Source of the DNA: Arbacia lixula
Lineage: Eukaryota; Echinodermata; Echinoidea; Arbacioida; Arbaciidae
NCBI GenBank assembly: GCA_963669155.1
Contig: OZ022589.1
Coordinates: 15,594,272-15,658,271 of the forward strand
Length of the DNA stretch: 64,000 bases
Reading direction: 5' to 3'
Part shown: one piece after another, positions 26,230 to 39,069 of the stretch
Layout: every line of letters starts with the position of its first letter
How positions within the stretch are numbered: the stretch's first letter is position 1
Made by a program: the position numbers and the translations under genes
Notes under the pieces: model-generated
Told to the model about the DNA's origin: nothing
The model's input: the letters and a program-made list of their open reading frames with translations, nothing else
Database searches by the model: none

Positions 26230-27770
26230 AATGCATTCTATAAGGCGCTGAACTCATTTTCAGCGAAATTTTGCTCAGTTTCTATAAACACATCGGGTTG
26301 TTTTCCATGCATTACCATTAAATGCCTAAACTAAATGAATTAGGAGAGTTTAAGGAATAAAGGACACCAATCTATTCGTGATGGTGTTCTCCTTTTGTTT
26401 TTCCCGGGATTTCGTACCTTTTGATACTTAAAATACCACTTATTAATCTATTTATGTGAAAGCCACTTGATAACTTAGTTTTGTGTCATGTGCTTTGAAT
26501 GAAGTCCTAGGTTAATAGCAATGGTACGGATTTCCATAATCTGAACACACAAAAAACGCTAAATTCGTATCTCTTTTTATCGCTTACTATCTTAGATTCC
26601 GCCGCACAAGTCATCATGTTCATTGGCTACATTTTAAAAACACCTACGTCTTCATCGAAATGTAACACTAACTCGTAAACTACCTTTTACCGAAAGATTG
26701 GACTGATTTAATTCTTTAATATGGCGCTTTACATGAGACAACACATTTTTACTGTGTTCATCATTAGTCTATATAATTGATTCACAAAGATTGTGATGAT
26801 TACTACGAGAATATCAGTGCAAGGATATTTTTGCCAGATATAAATCAACTCGACAACCAATGTGATCATGCTGGTAACAACAATCAGGGTTAAATTCTAG
26901 TGTCACGAAGGAAGTCATCTTTCATATTTCATTCTGTACACCATGGCACAAGTATAACCTGCGAAAAAGAAGCACTATCTTTTCTAAAGCAAGGATTCGT
27001 AGAACATGAAGTAATATTTCGTTTTGCACTTTCCCTTTATCCCGCTTTTCAATAACCCGACGGGTCGTGTTTCATGCATAATTTGGTAAGTGTTACTAGC
27101 AGAGTGTTACCAAGCACAACGATACCATCGACCGTTTTAATGAATACGCGTCACCACTAAATCCACAAGGTCGCAGTAATAACAATAACGATATTACATT
27201 TTCCCTCATTTTGAAAGGAAGCGATATTAGTTAGATGTTTATATTGCGGGTATATGAGACGTAGGATTGCCTGATCAGTCACGCATTTTATCAAATTATG
27301 TTTGGCAGAAAAGCTGGAAGGTTTATGATCTAGGATCCAGAATGTTTATTTTTAAAATATTTGTTGCTGGTATGTTAGACCAAATATTTATACGTTTCAT
27401 GTAGTAAAGCTTGTTTCCATCTTTGTATAGTTCTTATCATGGTATAGACCTGCACGTGTTAAAAAAGGGTCATACGATTCAAACCAGGGATATGCGTGAT
27501 GAATGAATCAGAGCTATAGATATTCAAACATGCGTGAGTACATTTTATAGAGTCTACACATGATGTCAGCCTTCAGAAGATTGATAGAGTATTATATAAG
27601 CCACTGCGTGATAGATATACTGTTTGATAAACCAGTGGTTACCTTAGCGACGTGTTTCAAGTTTCATTCATGAGTGGCATTTGACTTTACGCACTACAAT
27701 TTGATACAAGTGACATGAGACAGACACTATCACGATATAAACGCATATATAATGTATGAAAATATCATAA
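26230..27770. other. No gene seen
   Basis: AT-rich. No exon-like block or sharp repeat. Confidence 0.5.
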
Positions 27771-27779
27771 GGGCTTTTA

Positions 27780-28300
27780 AAAATTTCTCTTGGCGAGGTA
27801 ATACCAAAATGAACTTTTTATATACATGTATATAGCCAATAAATGATAAAAATAGGCATAATGATCGTACTCAATTGTCGATATACAAATATCATAAATT
27901 TCCCTTAAATGTTTCTACGGGGGGATTGTACTAACATATGTTATTTCGAAAATAGTAAAAGTATTATCATAAGTATATGTATAGCTATAAACATGATAAA
28001 TGTAGATATATGAAAGCCAATGTTCCCTCTCGGGGTGTGATACTGCTTTTAGAAAATATTCCAGACTTTGCATATTTTCAATTCAAACTATCAGGAAGCG
28101 CTTGTCTGATACAGTACGTAGCTATAAATGCAGATATGCGAAGTTCATTCTACATTTTCATCTATTAATCTTCCTTCTCGCTGAGTGGTACTGCTTAATA
28201 TAGAAAACATTCCCGAGTTTACATGTTTTCAATTCAAACAATCAGTAAGCGCGTGTCTGGTACTTAGCATTACAATGCAGTGATTATGCGAGTCTTCACA
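27780..28300 (+). repeat. Degenerate tandem repeat, ~115-150 bp units, about four copies
   Basis: The last two units are clear: GTGATACTGC...TTTTCAATTCAAACTATCAGGAAGCGCTTGTCTG and GTGGTACTGC...TTTTCAATTCAAACAATCAGTAAGCGCGTGTCTG. Two older, weaker units precede them around 27795 and 27915. Confidence 0.6.
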
Positions 28301-28920
28301 ATAGGACAACGAAAACGACGCCGACTGCATTGATTTTACATTGACCTCAAAACGCTGGTGATTAACCCGTTAAGTACAGGGGAAACCATCGCTTCCACCG
28401 TACGTCTACATCGGTTTGTTCAAAAGTCAATAATAAATCGTTTTCGTAATGTATTCACAACTTTCTCCCTAGCTGCGCAGTAACGCGTTATCACATTCAT
28501 CTGCATTTCGCGATTCAGTTTCAATAGGGGAAATAACGCACTCTCAATCTAGTAGTTGTTGCTTCTAGGGCAAACCTCGGACTAGCTTTGAGCATTAGTA
28601 AGGTGTTGTTTGAACAATGTGCATGAAATGTGCATACCATACATTACGAAAATGGTCTATTAGTATTGGTGCTCACGAAGTAAGGTAATACAGTGAGTTC
28701 AAAATCTGAAACAGGATTATTGAATATGATTTTGATATACCAATGGACTATTGCTAGATAAATCGAACACCTGTATAATGACAGAGCAATTACATTTCAA
28801 CTCAAGTGAAAATGAAGAGGTACATTCGATCCATACTTTACACACGTTTAAAAAATCAAAGACGTACCTTGTAATCGGGCCTGTTTCAAATCAATGGTAT
28901 TCCAGGTCCAATTCGAGCTT

Positions 28921-29084
28921 CTACAAACCCGACGTGTTTGAGGCTGAGCCTCCACACTGTAAATCTAGCGTTTCTTCCCCAAATATTATCACTCGATCCA
29001 CAGCAAAGTGGGATGATCTCCGCAAGCTATGCCGGACGCCTAGCTCACCACGAAGAGCTTTTCTCACTGCTTCTCCAAAAGAGT
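28921..29084 (-). CDS. Weak candidate terminal exon, GPCR helix-8-like
   Basis: On the minus strand TTTTTACTCCTTGCAG is a good acceptor, followed by an open frame of 53 residues to a stop. It starts SFGEAVRKALRGELG, which resembles the amphipathic helix 8 after the seventh helix of class A receptors, then a Ser/Arg stretch (RHSLRRSS). No exon carrying transmembrane helices was found upstream on the minus strand, and longer plus-strand frames overlap it, so this may be chance. Confidence 0.18.
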
Positions 29085-29639
29085 CTGCAAGGAGTAAAAA
29101 TATTTGATATTTGCCTGTCAAATCGATACCATGCACTTACTTCAAGCCCGCTTCGAGTCGTGCAGTCAGCTCGCACTCTTTTTTTTTTCATTAAAAAGTC
29201 CTCCGTCCGCTATTTGGTGAGTACATAGATGACTCGTAGATGAAAAGAAAAAAAATGAGCATTTCGCCCCAAACGTGTTTTTGCAACTACTGATTCAGTA
29301 TTGACGATATGAACTTTTCGGCAATCTACGGTAACAGGAGCAAATTGCTGTTCGGGTAGTTGGTTTATTAGCCAGCGGGAGTCGAAATACAGACGTAACG
29401 ATGCATGCACGTGGATGCGTTGTGTATATATATAAACGCCAGTTGCTTCTTTTCTCCCGCGCGCGCAACTGTAAATGCTTATTGCAGATGCGACTCGGCA
29501 TAGCTCCAACTATGCAAAGGTGTGCTACCCATGGTGCAATGTTCTGGGGCGTGCGCGAACAATTTTGGCGGTTTTGAACAAGCTTATAATGCCATGCATG
29601 AGAAGGATGGTGTGTTCGGTGGTGGTTGGGTATATATAA

Positions 29640-29835
29640 TTACGTTTGTGTTTTTATTTGTGTGTGTGTATGTGTGTATGTGCGGATTTGCGGGTGTGCG
29701 TGTATGTGTGTGGTATGAGAGTGTGTGTATAAGCCGCTGGCATATATGTGTATGTGTGGTACGTTGCACGGATTGTAGGTGTGTCAGTGTGTGTGTGTGT
29801 GTGCGTGTGTGTGTGTGTGTGAGGGAGTGGGTATT
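29640..29835. repeat. GT-rich microsatellite region
   Basis: Interrupted (GT)n/TGTATG. The cysteine/valine-rich frames across it are artefacts. Confidence 0.9.
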
Positions 29836-29884
29836 TAGCGGATGTCTGGGTTTACTGAAAAAAGTATACAATTATTGTTAAGTA

Positions 29885-31560
29885 CGACTGGGATGCTTCA
29901 AGAACAACAACGTGTACAACAATCGAAACTAAACTTACATTAGGCCTATGCATTGAGTTTCCGCTGGCTTATATTCTCCTTCACATCATTATCATCAAAA
30001 TATGGAAGGAATAATATTCATCAAACAAAGAATAGATGTTTTTTTTTTAATGATTACCAATTACAAAATGCAACTGAATTTGGAAAAAACGATAACCGTT
30101 TTCACGGATTATGAATTAGTGATTAGTGATTATGATTAGTACACAATCATATTCTCGCCATACGTGAAGGATAACAACAAACCAAACTTCGGGAAATCTC
30201 TTCATTTTAATACTCGCTCTCTCACGAGTTACAATAATAGCTCGACACGAAATCACAATAAATCGTCCAAAAAATGTTGAACAATACACGCAAATTACTT
30301 GTAGCAACAAATGGCATCCTTTCGAATACGCCCTTCCACCAATATGTCCAACTACACGTGTCAAAATAGTATAAGCAAGAGACACGCTTGGGGCAGTCAA
30401 TATCACGAATAAAGCTCGGTGTATTCTTGGATATTATGCATGGTTCTCGTCTCATTACCCTTCCTATAATCTGATAAAAACCTTTCCTACAAGCTACAGT
30501 AACCTTTACCCTTGATTCACACATCTGTACTATAATCCAAATGTCACTAATGGTGGAGTAACGTGATCATGTGATGAGAGAGGGAGAAGGTAGGGAAGGT
30601 ATGACAATTTTGCAAAATTCATGACAAAAATAGAATAAATTTTTGCGTTGGCCGGGTATACAAGGCGCAATTTTACTGCATGAAATTTATATTTCGTATT
30701 AATAATTGTTTCTTTTCCTTCGTGAAAATGGGAGTCGCATGACATCCCCATCCCCCTCCTCCAGTTGTTTCTTCGTCCTTGATCTTATCTTGTCCTTGAA
30801 TTTTCCGGCTGCACTTGGCATGCACGTGTCATCTTTTCATGCAATCAGACTAATGCGTTATGCATGGACAGATAGAAACCTGTGGCAAATATAGGGCATC
30901 AGTCGTAAATTATATGCGCTATAAGCAAACTAAACCAGGCAATTATTCAGAACGAAGATAGCAATCTTCAACAACATACACTGCATGACCACGTATGGGT
31001 TTTCAGATGCACCGATGAAAACCACGGAGAACTAACATACGATTCAGTGACCTTTTCTCAACGCATTAAATGGCAGGTACTTCAGTTTTCAGCTTCAAAA
31101 TATGTTATATCCATGTAATTTGTGCAACATTCTGCTTGAAACTTAAACTAAAGAACATAGGCCTAAATGGCACATTGGGGGATCACATGACAATACCATC
31201 TGATCAGTAATACTTAATGTAATAAGACACATCATACATTAACTCCATTGTATCAGCCAGCTCTATGGATTGTTTTGTTAGCTAATCTGTATCCAATGCT
31301 TATTAGGTTCTTTACTGTGGTGAGGGCATTGGTACTGATAGGTACAACTTTCTCTGATGTTGTATTCTTGGTATCTTGTCTTTTTCAAATTTCACTGTGC
31401 CATCCTTATTGTTTCATAGTTCATTTAGTGTTATTCTTTCAGCCCTTTTGGGCATAAACGTATATCGTGTTTTTACAATTAAGAGAACTGCCGATGAAAT
31501 GCTGCAAAATTATGTGTTTCAATATGTAATATCGATAAAAAAAAATCATTCATCGCCCAC
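29885..31560. other. No gene seen
   Basis: AT-rich with no recognisable exon. Confidence 0.5.
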
Positions 31561-31569
31561 GACCCCCAC

Positions 31570-31724
31570 GCCCCCCCCCCCCCCCCTGTCTCCCCCACCC
31601 CCTTCTCCCTCCCCCACCTTGTCTCCGCTGCCCTTATCTCTTTTTATCATGGTTCAATACGTATTTCCCTTCACCATATCCATGATATCATTATTCATCC
31701 ATCCCAATACGCCAACCCCCTCCC

Positions 31725-31760
<36 letters not shown>

Positions 31761-31765
31761 CGTTT
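31570..31765. repeat. Poly-C and CT tracts
   Basis: C-runs near 31571-31586 and 31722-31735, then (CT)n to about 31761. Confidence 0.85.
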
Positions 31766-31769
31766 TGTT

Positions 31770-33010
31770 TTATATTTGCCTCTCTCACCCTGTTTTCTCG
31801 TTTTCTCTCAAGTCAGCTCTTCTTACGTTATCATGCTTGTTATCTCTAGCCATCTCTATCGAATAAATCTTAATTGCAATCTTCTAATCCGTATATACTC
31901 CTTTCAAAATTTGCAAGCTTCATTCCAGCTCCGATTCAAATGAACCTGGATTTACATCAAGTCGCGAAAGCCAATGCAGATGCCTCATTTCGGGAAGAAA
32001 ATCAGAATAGTAATTGCATTATTATGGATCAGCGAATATCCTATTTAATACCACTTTGAGATGATCGCCTCTTATCTTTTGGGAGAAGGTATGTGTGATT
32101 AAGGAGCTTCGTAAAATGAAATGGAAATGTTGGGGCATTGACTCGTGTCGAACTATGGGATAGGTAACCAAACTTCTCGTCAGAGTACGCGAAGAAAAGT
32201 TAATTTAAAGAGGGATTTTGTTATATTATAGACTTACATTTTCTGCGAAGTATGCATCCTAACATGGTGTTAGATTTCTTGCAAACGTAGCGAATAAGGG
32301 ATTTCGTCAGGGTTCGCGAAAGATTGCAAAAGATTTCTAAAAAAAAATCCAAGAAATGTCGCACAAAGTTGTCATTGTCGTCAAAAGATTTTCTTATAGC
32401 AAAGAAATGTTTCGCATGTTTAAAATGTCTTTGCAGATATTTTCCGCAAGAAATTGTAAGAGTTTACAAAACAGCTGTCAAAAGGTGTCACCATGGATTT
32501 TTATTATTCACGAATGCCAGCGACCTCGTAACAATAGATTCCTAAATAACAGCGGCCAATTGATGGAAATGTGCCATGTCCTATCGTTTTGCCGAGAAAG
32601 GAAGGTAAAGGTACTAAAAGGAACGCAAAGGCCCCTGTTCCTGGCAGAAATTAATGCTGGGGAAGGTTGTTCACCTTTGTGATAGGGTCGGATACATATA
32701 TTCTCTTTTCATTTTTCTAGGAGTGAGCGAAATATTCCAAACATTCACTATTCTTGGCAAATAGTTGTTAATCTACGAAAAAAATTTCCTCACAGTTGCT
32801 AACACTCACCAACTGCCTATCGCAAAGCCCCAGCAAAATGTTGTTCTTGGCAGAGAAAATTTCTGATTTTTGCTAACATTCGTCAGAAAAGTTGGCGATT
32901 CCAACATTTGCAACGTTCCTAAGCATTCATCGCTCAGTGAGATATCTGTTTTGGGCCACTTGCAGGTTCATCTTCTACCCTAAAGTATTACATTTGTCTT
33001 TTGCATACAT
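31770..33010. other. No gene seen; possible decayed repeat
   Basis: Between 32160 and 32950 words such as GTTGCTAACA, TTCGTCAG and GCGAAAGATTGCAAAAGATT recur loosely. This could be a very old element, but no boundaries can be drawn. Confidence 0.35.
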
Positions 33011-33014
33011 ATTG

Positions 33015-33420
33015 AACGGATGATAGATGATGAAAAAGGAGGCGGAAGAGGAAGAAATGATGTGTGGATATTTAAAGGGTATGGAGAACGAGAGTTGATG
33101 CTGAAATCATAGGGAAGGGAAATATGAGGTTAAGTAAGCATTAAAGGGGATAGAGAAAGTATCATGATGAAAGGAGAAATGAGAGCATTGAAAGAGGGTA
33201 AGAAGGAAAAGCGGAGGGAGGGAGAGAGAAAGGACACGGAACAGAGCAAGGGATGAGGTAGGGAATGGTGAAAAGGGGATTTTTGATAGAACGAGGAGGA
33301 ACAGAAAGAAAAACAAGAGAACGAGAAAACAGAGAGTGAGAAAGAGGGAGAAGTGAGAGGGGATGAAAATGAGAGAGAAAGGAAGGGCAAGAGAGAGAGC
33401 GAGAGAGAGCGAGAAAATAA
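33015..33420. repeat. Purine-rich (GA) block, about 400 bases
   Basis: Almost all A/G on the plus strand from about 33029 onward. The minus-strand Ser/Leu/Phe frames are artefacts. Confidence 0.8.
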
Positions 33421-33429
33421 GAGTGAATA

Positions 33430-35280
33430 ATCCTTGATATAGGAAGGATGTTCTAATATACAAAAGGGATGAATTGCAATATATTTTTACCTCATTACCT
33501 TCAGTTTCATTATATCAAATATCGCTCCCTAATTGCATGTGATAGTTCATGATTTTCCTTGTCATGGCTTTATGGCTGCGTCCGTAATATCGTGTAAAGA
33601 CATTTGAGTACCCAGTTCGCTGCAAAAATTAAGGAACCTTTTTTATACCAGCTCGCGGTTGTGGTTACCAATGCCTTTTCTTCTTGTTCGGAGTCTGTGT
33701 TTGGCTTTCGTATCCATGACCATAACAAATTGGTTTCATTCAGCCAAAGGTCAATTGAATTTGGAATCTAAACGTGACTTAATGCTTTATAATTGGTTGA
33801 GTTCCCATTTCAATTATTGCATCTTCAGCATTATGGAGATGCACCATAACATCTACGCATTGTGTTCTAGTGGTAATTGTACATCGGAAGCAAGATGATT
33901 GCATTTACCACGGGGAAGCAAAACCACAACAACAATCATGCCAAAGTATGGTAACGACTACGTTGGTATGCTGAAATAGATTAAAATCCTATTCCAAATC
34001 AAAACGGTACGTTATGCATTCTTCAAACTGGCAGAATGTCAATATCAGTACTGATCATTTGACAATACTCTCATCTGGAACACCTTGAATAAATTTAAGC
34101 CGGAATCTATAAATATAGTATGACAAGAAATGACAATAAATGCAGTGTCAGTAAAAAAAAAAAAAATCGCACAATTTTTCAACGCAAGCGTACGTCTCGT
34201 TATTTGCTAAACCTTCCGATGACGACGAACCATGTAAGCTGTTTGAAATGCCAAGACCCAAAGTAAAGGTTCATATTTACATTGCTCCCCAAATGTTATT
34301 CGTATACGTTGGTGTTCGCTTGCTCTTCTCGGGTAAAGCGCTAAAAGGAACTACACGGTAGATCTATATATGTCATGAAAATGCATTTTGAGAATTTTTA
34401 ATGTAATATCAAGAGGCATTTTAACTATTGTAACTTACAATGCACAGTATAGACCGGGGACACAGCTATTCTCATCAGTAGATACGATTGATTAAAATCC
34501 TCCACAGAATGATTTTCATTGCAGTCAAAGATATGAATCCTTTAAATAATTTTGATTGAAGTTTTCCGACATTTCTGCTTGTTGTGTTCATGGTAACTCA
34601 TCCATGATTATGGTAGACGGTTATCTCTGATCAATGTATACACACTCCCACATGAAATAGGGGTGAGATGGAGAAACCCTCCTCGATATCGTCACAAATG
34701 TGTTAAATTTAAACAAAAAGGTTATGTCACGCACGAGTGGCGGTGCGAGCGTGTTGTTCTTTTTTTGGGCATATTTCTGCCTACGCTGTGATTCTTCATA
34801 TTGTCGTATCTCAACATATTACGACGGCCTTTTTTTTTTACCAATTACGGTAGGCTTACCAACATGTCCCTCGTTTTATTATTGTATAAATTTGCGCTCC
34901 TCCGTTCACTTCTACCCCCCCCCCCCCCAGCCAAAATGACAAAAATATGTAACAGTCAATATGTCATTTTTGAGTTTACCGGTATAGCCACCCACACGTT
35001 TCATTTACACCATGCGATTAAAATTCAGTTTGTTCCTTGTTTAACTATTCTCGGTCAAACCGGAAAATCCCTTTGGTTACGCATATGCACGATACACGAT
35101 GATCATAATCCTAGATTATTGTCTATTCTCAGTCGCTTTGACACAATGATGCGCTCGAGTACCCATCCGCGAAATTTAGAGCGACAGAGTCAAGATGGGT
35201 TAGTTGTTTGTGCCTCGCTTGCAATCGTATAATTGAATTAGAGTTCATGATCTCTTTCTTTTTTCATAGTTTAGAGGGAC
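33430..35280. other. No gene seen
   Basis: AT-rich. A-run near 34153-34166 and C-run near 34916-34928. A 143-codon frame at 34801-35232 has no recognisable domain. Confidence 0.5.
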
Positions 35281-35289
35281 TTTCCCATC

Positions 35290-35650
35290 GCAGTCCAGGA
35301 TGTTACAATTGGAGCCCTGGTCGGTGGATACAAGAACATATCCTGCACACAATGTGCACCATCTCCACTCCCTGGGGAGTATTCTTTACCCCCTGTACGA
35401 TATCGGCGCTGGGTCAAGATCATTCAAATAATCATCCACCTCCTACCAGGTACCCATTATACTCCTGGGGCCATATTCATGAAACTTTACTAAGCCTTGT
35501 TAGTTGCTAAGGTGCATTCAGCTACATGCATTATACTGACTAACTAGGCCAGTAAGGTTTCGTGAATATGGCTCCTGGATGTCTAAATCTTGATCTTGCT
35601 GAAGAACACAAGTGCCATGTGTGGGATTGAACCTGAGACCTTGAGATCTG
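35290..35650 (-). mobile_element. tRNA-derived SINE, reverse orientation, split by a MITE
   Basis: Read on the minus strand, the head contains CTCAGGTTCAATCCCACAC (B box) and GCACTTGTGTTCTTCAGCAAGAT. The body is GGTACCTGGTAGGAGGTGG...GGAGATGGTGCACAT. The same order occurs at 35640-35880 and 53690-53990. A ~110-base palindromic insert divides head from body. Confidence 0.75.
35469..35571. mobile_element. Palindromic MITE inside the SINE
   Basis: GGCCATATTCATGAAACTTTACTAAGCC faces GGCCAGTAAGGTTTCGTGAATATGGC. The flanking words CTCCTGG (left) and CTCCTGG (right) look like a target duplication. The uninterrupted SINE next door has a single CTCCTGG at that point. Confidence 0.8.
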
Positions 35651-35880
35651 GGTCGAGATCATTCACATAATCGACCACCTCTTACCAGGTACCCATTTAT
35701 ACTCCTGGGTGAAGAGCAGCAATGTGGATCGAGTATCTTGCTGAAGGTCACAAGTGCCATGTGAGGGGGGGGGGGGGGGGGAGGAGGGGCGGGGGGGGGG
35801 GGTCGGGGGGGGGGGGTTAACCTGGGAACGTGAGATCTTCAGTCACAGTTCACAACCATTACACCACAACACCTCCACGA
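35640..35880 (-). mobile_element. tRNA-derived SINE, reverse orientation, with expanded G-tract
   Basis: The minus strand reads GTGTTGTGGTGTAATGGTTGTGAACTG (A-box region), then CCCAGGTTAACC (B box), then CACATGGCACTTGTGACCTTCAGCAAGATACTCG and the GGAGTATAAATGGGTACC body. A G-rich tract of about 53 bases (35765-35817) has grown just after the B box. Confidence 0.75.
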
Positions 35881-35889
35881 AAAATATTG

Positions 35890-36700
35890 CCACATGAGGT
35901 ACTCTTGGTGGACACTATGGTAGCCAGCTTAGATTCTTATGAAAATTGTTTAACGACATCACTTTTAAAGCAGACACCATAGGACAAAGTAATCTACTAT
36001 TCAAGCCAACTAAGACATATTAATTCGTTTCAGATTTTCATCATGAAAACACTGCGTTGAAAATCGCAAATTGTAACAGGAAATTTGCACCTGGTTTTTT
36101 TTTGTAAATATTTTTTTACTTAATTTGGATATCTGTTTTTTCAAATATAATTTTACAAAAACATCTGACATTTCTTACATCTACTCATTCTCAGCTGCTC
36201 ACTTTTAACTTTAATTGTTCCAAAATGGTTGAAATAAGCAAAATGTACATGCTAACCGAGAAATACTGTTCTTTAAAAAAAAAGTTTTAAAATCAATGAC
36301 ATCACAGAGTTAAACACAGTTATAGAGACAACTGCTTGTTCTCATTTGATCGCGTGAGAAAGATCGTAATCATGAGTATGGTATTTTATGCATTTTATAT
36401 ATTTTTTTACAGAATGTAGGCCATGTTATTGATTCAATTCGTAATGGTTAGTTAACTGGCGTTTTCATATGGTTCAAGAATAGAAGTGTGCAAAACACTT
36501 AAAGAGCGTGGATACAATCGATCCAACCTCACACTATGAGTCAATGATTCGAATCCGAATTCGACATATCACTATTTCATGAATATAATGGCATGGCACA
36601 TATGGTAGCGAGAAAGGAGCATGCAAAGTACATGGAAATGGTAAATCTGTAAAATTGGAGAAGATGAGACTCATTTAAGCGGGAAAATGTTACTCATTCC
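35890..36700. other. No gene seen
   Basis: AT-rich, featureless. Confidence 0.5.
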
Positions 36701-36711
36701 CCTCTTACCCA

Positions 36712-36858
36712 CACAAACACACATACACACATGAAACGCACACACATGCACATCGCATATAGACACAACGCGCTCGAATACACACATATCCACACACACA
36801 AACACATACACATACACAAACACACACACGCACACACACACACACACACGCACACTCA

Positions 36859-36896
<38 letters not shown>

Positions 36897-36915
36897 CGCG
36901 CACGCACATACACGC
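36712..36915. repeat. CA microsatellite
   Basis: Interrupted (CA)n of about 200 bases. Confidence 0.92.
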
Positions 36916-36919
36916 GGGG

Positions 36920-37490
36920 GCGTACCCCGAAGTGCCCTTGGGCAATTTCAACACTAACCTTTCGTATCCAGAGCTAATGCAGTCAAGCTGTCAGTCCTTG
37001 TTGTCTAGTGTTGATGACACAGTACATTGAGAGATTTATGATATGTCCACTTTCATTTAAAGAAACGTACACTAGCTTCACAAAAAAAAAAGCGAACGCG
37101 TAATATTACTGATCTAGACACCGCAAGGGCTGCTCCCTGACGTCCGCTATCGACAGTGATTAGTGCAAACCCTTAGGCTTGATCGATAGCTTTCATGTGA
37201 AATCCTGCTGGTTAATCTACACCATTGGATCCCACTGTGACATGAATCGCTTGACTTATTTTCATCGTCACGGTACACGACCAACCGTGACGCCTTGAAA
37301 AACAGAGCAAAACTGAAACATGCGCTTCCCTTTCAAGCACAATTTACAGCTTTTTTCATCAATTTATAACTTACCATTTACAGTTTCCTCTTTCGTCTTC
37401 GCCTGTTTTCATCCATGTTTAAATATTAAAGGAACACTACTGTTATTTTCCGCATTTGGCTCTATTTCAAAAGGGTAAGAAATGCCGTAG
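36920..37490. other. No gene seen
   Basis: No coding or repeat signal. Confidence 0.5.
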
Positions 37491-37496
37491 TTTTGC

Positions 37497-37518
37497 AGTA
37501 GAAGTAGTAGTAGTAGTA

Positions 37519-37588
<70 letters not shown>
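37497..37588. repeat. TAG trinucleotide repeat
   Basis: Nearly pure (TAG)n of about 90 bases. Confidence 0.95.
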
Positions 37589-37599
37589 GATAGATTACA

Positions 37600-38580
37600 A
37601 GATAAATCGTTCTGGAGTCATCATGGGATCTGATTCAGTCTTATTTAAACGGCTTTATCATTTTGTGAGGATTCCAGCATGTCATGCTTAAGTACACAAG
37701 AAAAGGACAGCGGAACGGCTCTGACGTGATTAAAACGATTACAGGTTCCTCTTCTAATACCAATAATATCCCTTACGTTTAAAGGTGGATTACAGATGAA
37801 TCTATTCATGCTCTAAATATTCTGCGATTCCCGTGTTCTGTTCAGGAAGGTGTGAGAACTGGAGTCGGCACAAACATGACAAAGAGTAATGTATTCCTAT
37901 ACCAGTTGCGTTCATTGGTAGCACAATAGAATATTTGACGCGTTTGGTTATTTGATGGTAGGAGGTCGGCCGCCAAATATGCAAACAAATTTTGCATGCA
38001 TGTAGAGGAATATATTATATTCAGAAGATTTCTGAACCACTTCATATACTGAAATGCATGTGCAGTAGTAGAACATCATAGAATGTTACGATTCTGTGAA
38101 TTTCAGGTTATATTGTTGCTTCGGGGTTTTTTTTTATAAATCGAGAATGCTATATCAGATAAATGCCTCCATATCGCACATTGGGCAATCATATTTCCTT
38201 ACAAATATCTTGTTCATCGTTTATTGAGTGTTTCACCTTCCATGGAAACCACCTCGATTTCATGTGCGGAGATGTCCGTAAAAGATACGGACCAAATTCT
38301 TTCTACAACTTTATCAAAATTTCCCTTCACTCACCCCCAATTTAATTTCCAGTGAGTGCAATAAGATCAGCTATAAACTCCCAGCGAAGGCTGATGGGTT
38401 GCCATATTTCTCAAACCAGATTTTCCTTTGTTATTCAGAGGAAGGCACTGCCTAATTAGAAAAAAATGTATTGTTTGAAACACCTGAATGTTTTTAATTT
38501 TTATGAGGCGGCGATCACCATAGATCAAAGGAAGTCTATCCGAGCGCATTCCATCCATGATAGGTCCATGTTCCGATCAG
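37600..38580. other. No gene seen
   Basis: AT-rich; no exon-like block. Confidence 0.5.
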
Positions 38581-38586
38581 GGAAGT

Positions 38587-39060
38587 GTTATAGGAAGGAG
38601 TAGAAACTCGAGCATAATACATTCAAACATCTGTATGGGTTCTAAAGCGTGCTCATGAATGTCAACAGAATTCATAATAATGACAATGCTTTGGTGTTCC
38701 ATGTGCCGAGCCGACATTTAGCTGATGTCAACTTGAAAAGAAAGTTCTTTAATTTCCCATTTGTCTGTAGACGTTTTGTTTTTGACAAATTCGTTTGCAA
38801 ACTATAAGGAAGTTAACGGCAGATAATAACAGATCCTGATACTCTGCTTTTGTTTCGAAAAGTATTGAGGAATCATTAAAAATCGGACATATAAGTTATT
38901 TGTATTAATTACAAAATCGACCAATTTCTTCACTTTCCGACAACTTGTGCATTTGGGAGATGCAACCACCCTCAAAATGATATATTAAGCTGCGTGTTAT
39001 CATTAACGGCGTTTGTGTGTGTTTGCGTGAAGCAGATATATTCTACATAAAAAAAAAAAA
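38587..39060. mobile_element. Second, uninterrupted copy of the foldback-repeat right half
   Basis: AGAAACTCGAGCATAATACATTC through GTGTTATCATTAACGGCGTTTGTG matches 21350-21540 joined to 22212-22480. It lacks the nested insert and the left arm. Confidence 0.85.
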
Positions 39061-39069
39061 ACTTGTTTA

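Noticed and set aside
34801..35232. 143-codon frame
   Set aside because: It crosses a poly-C run, has no domain and no splice context.
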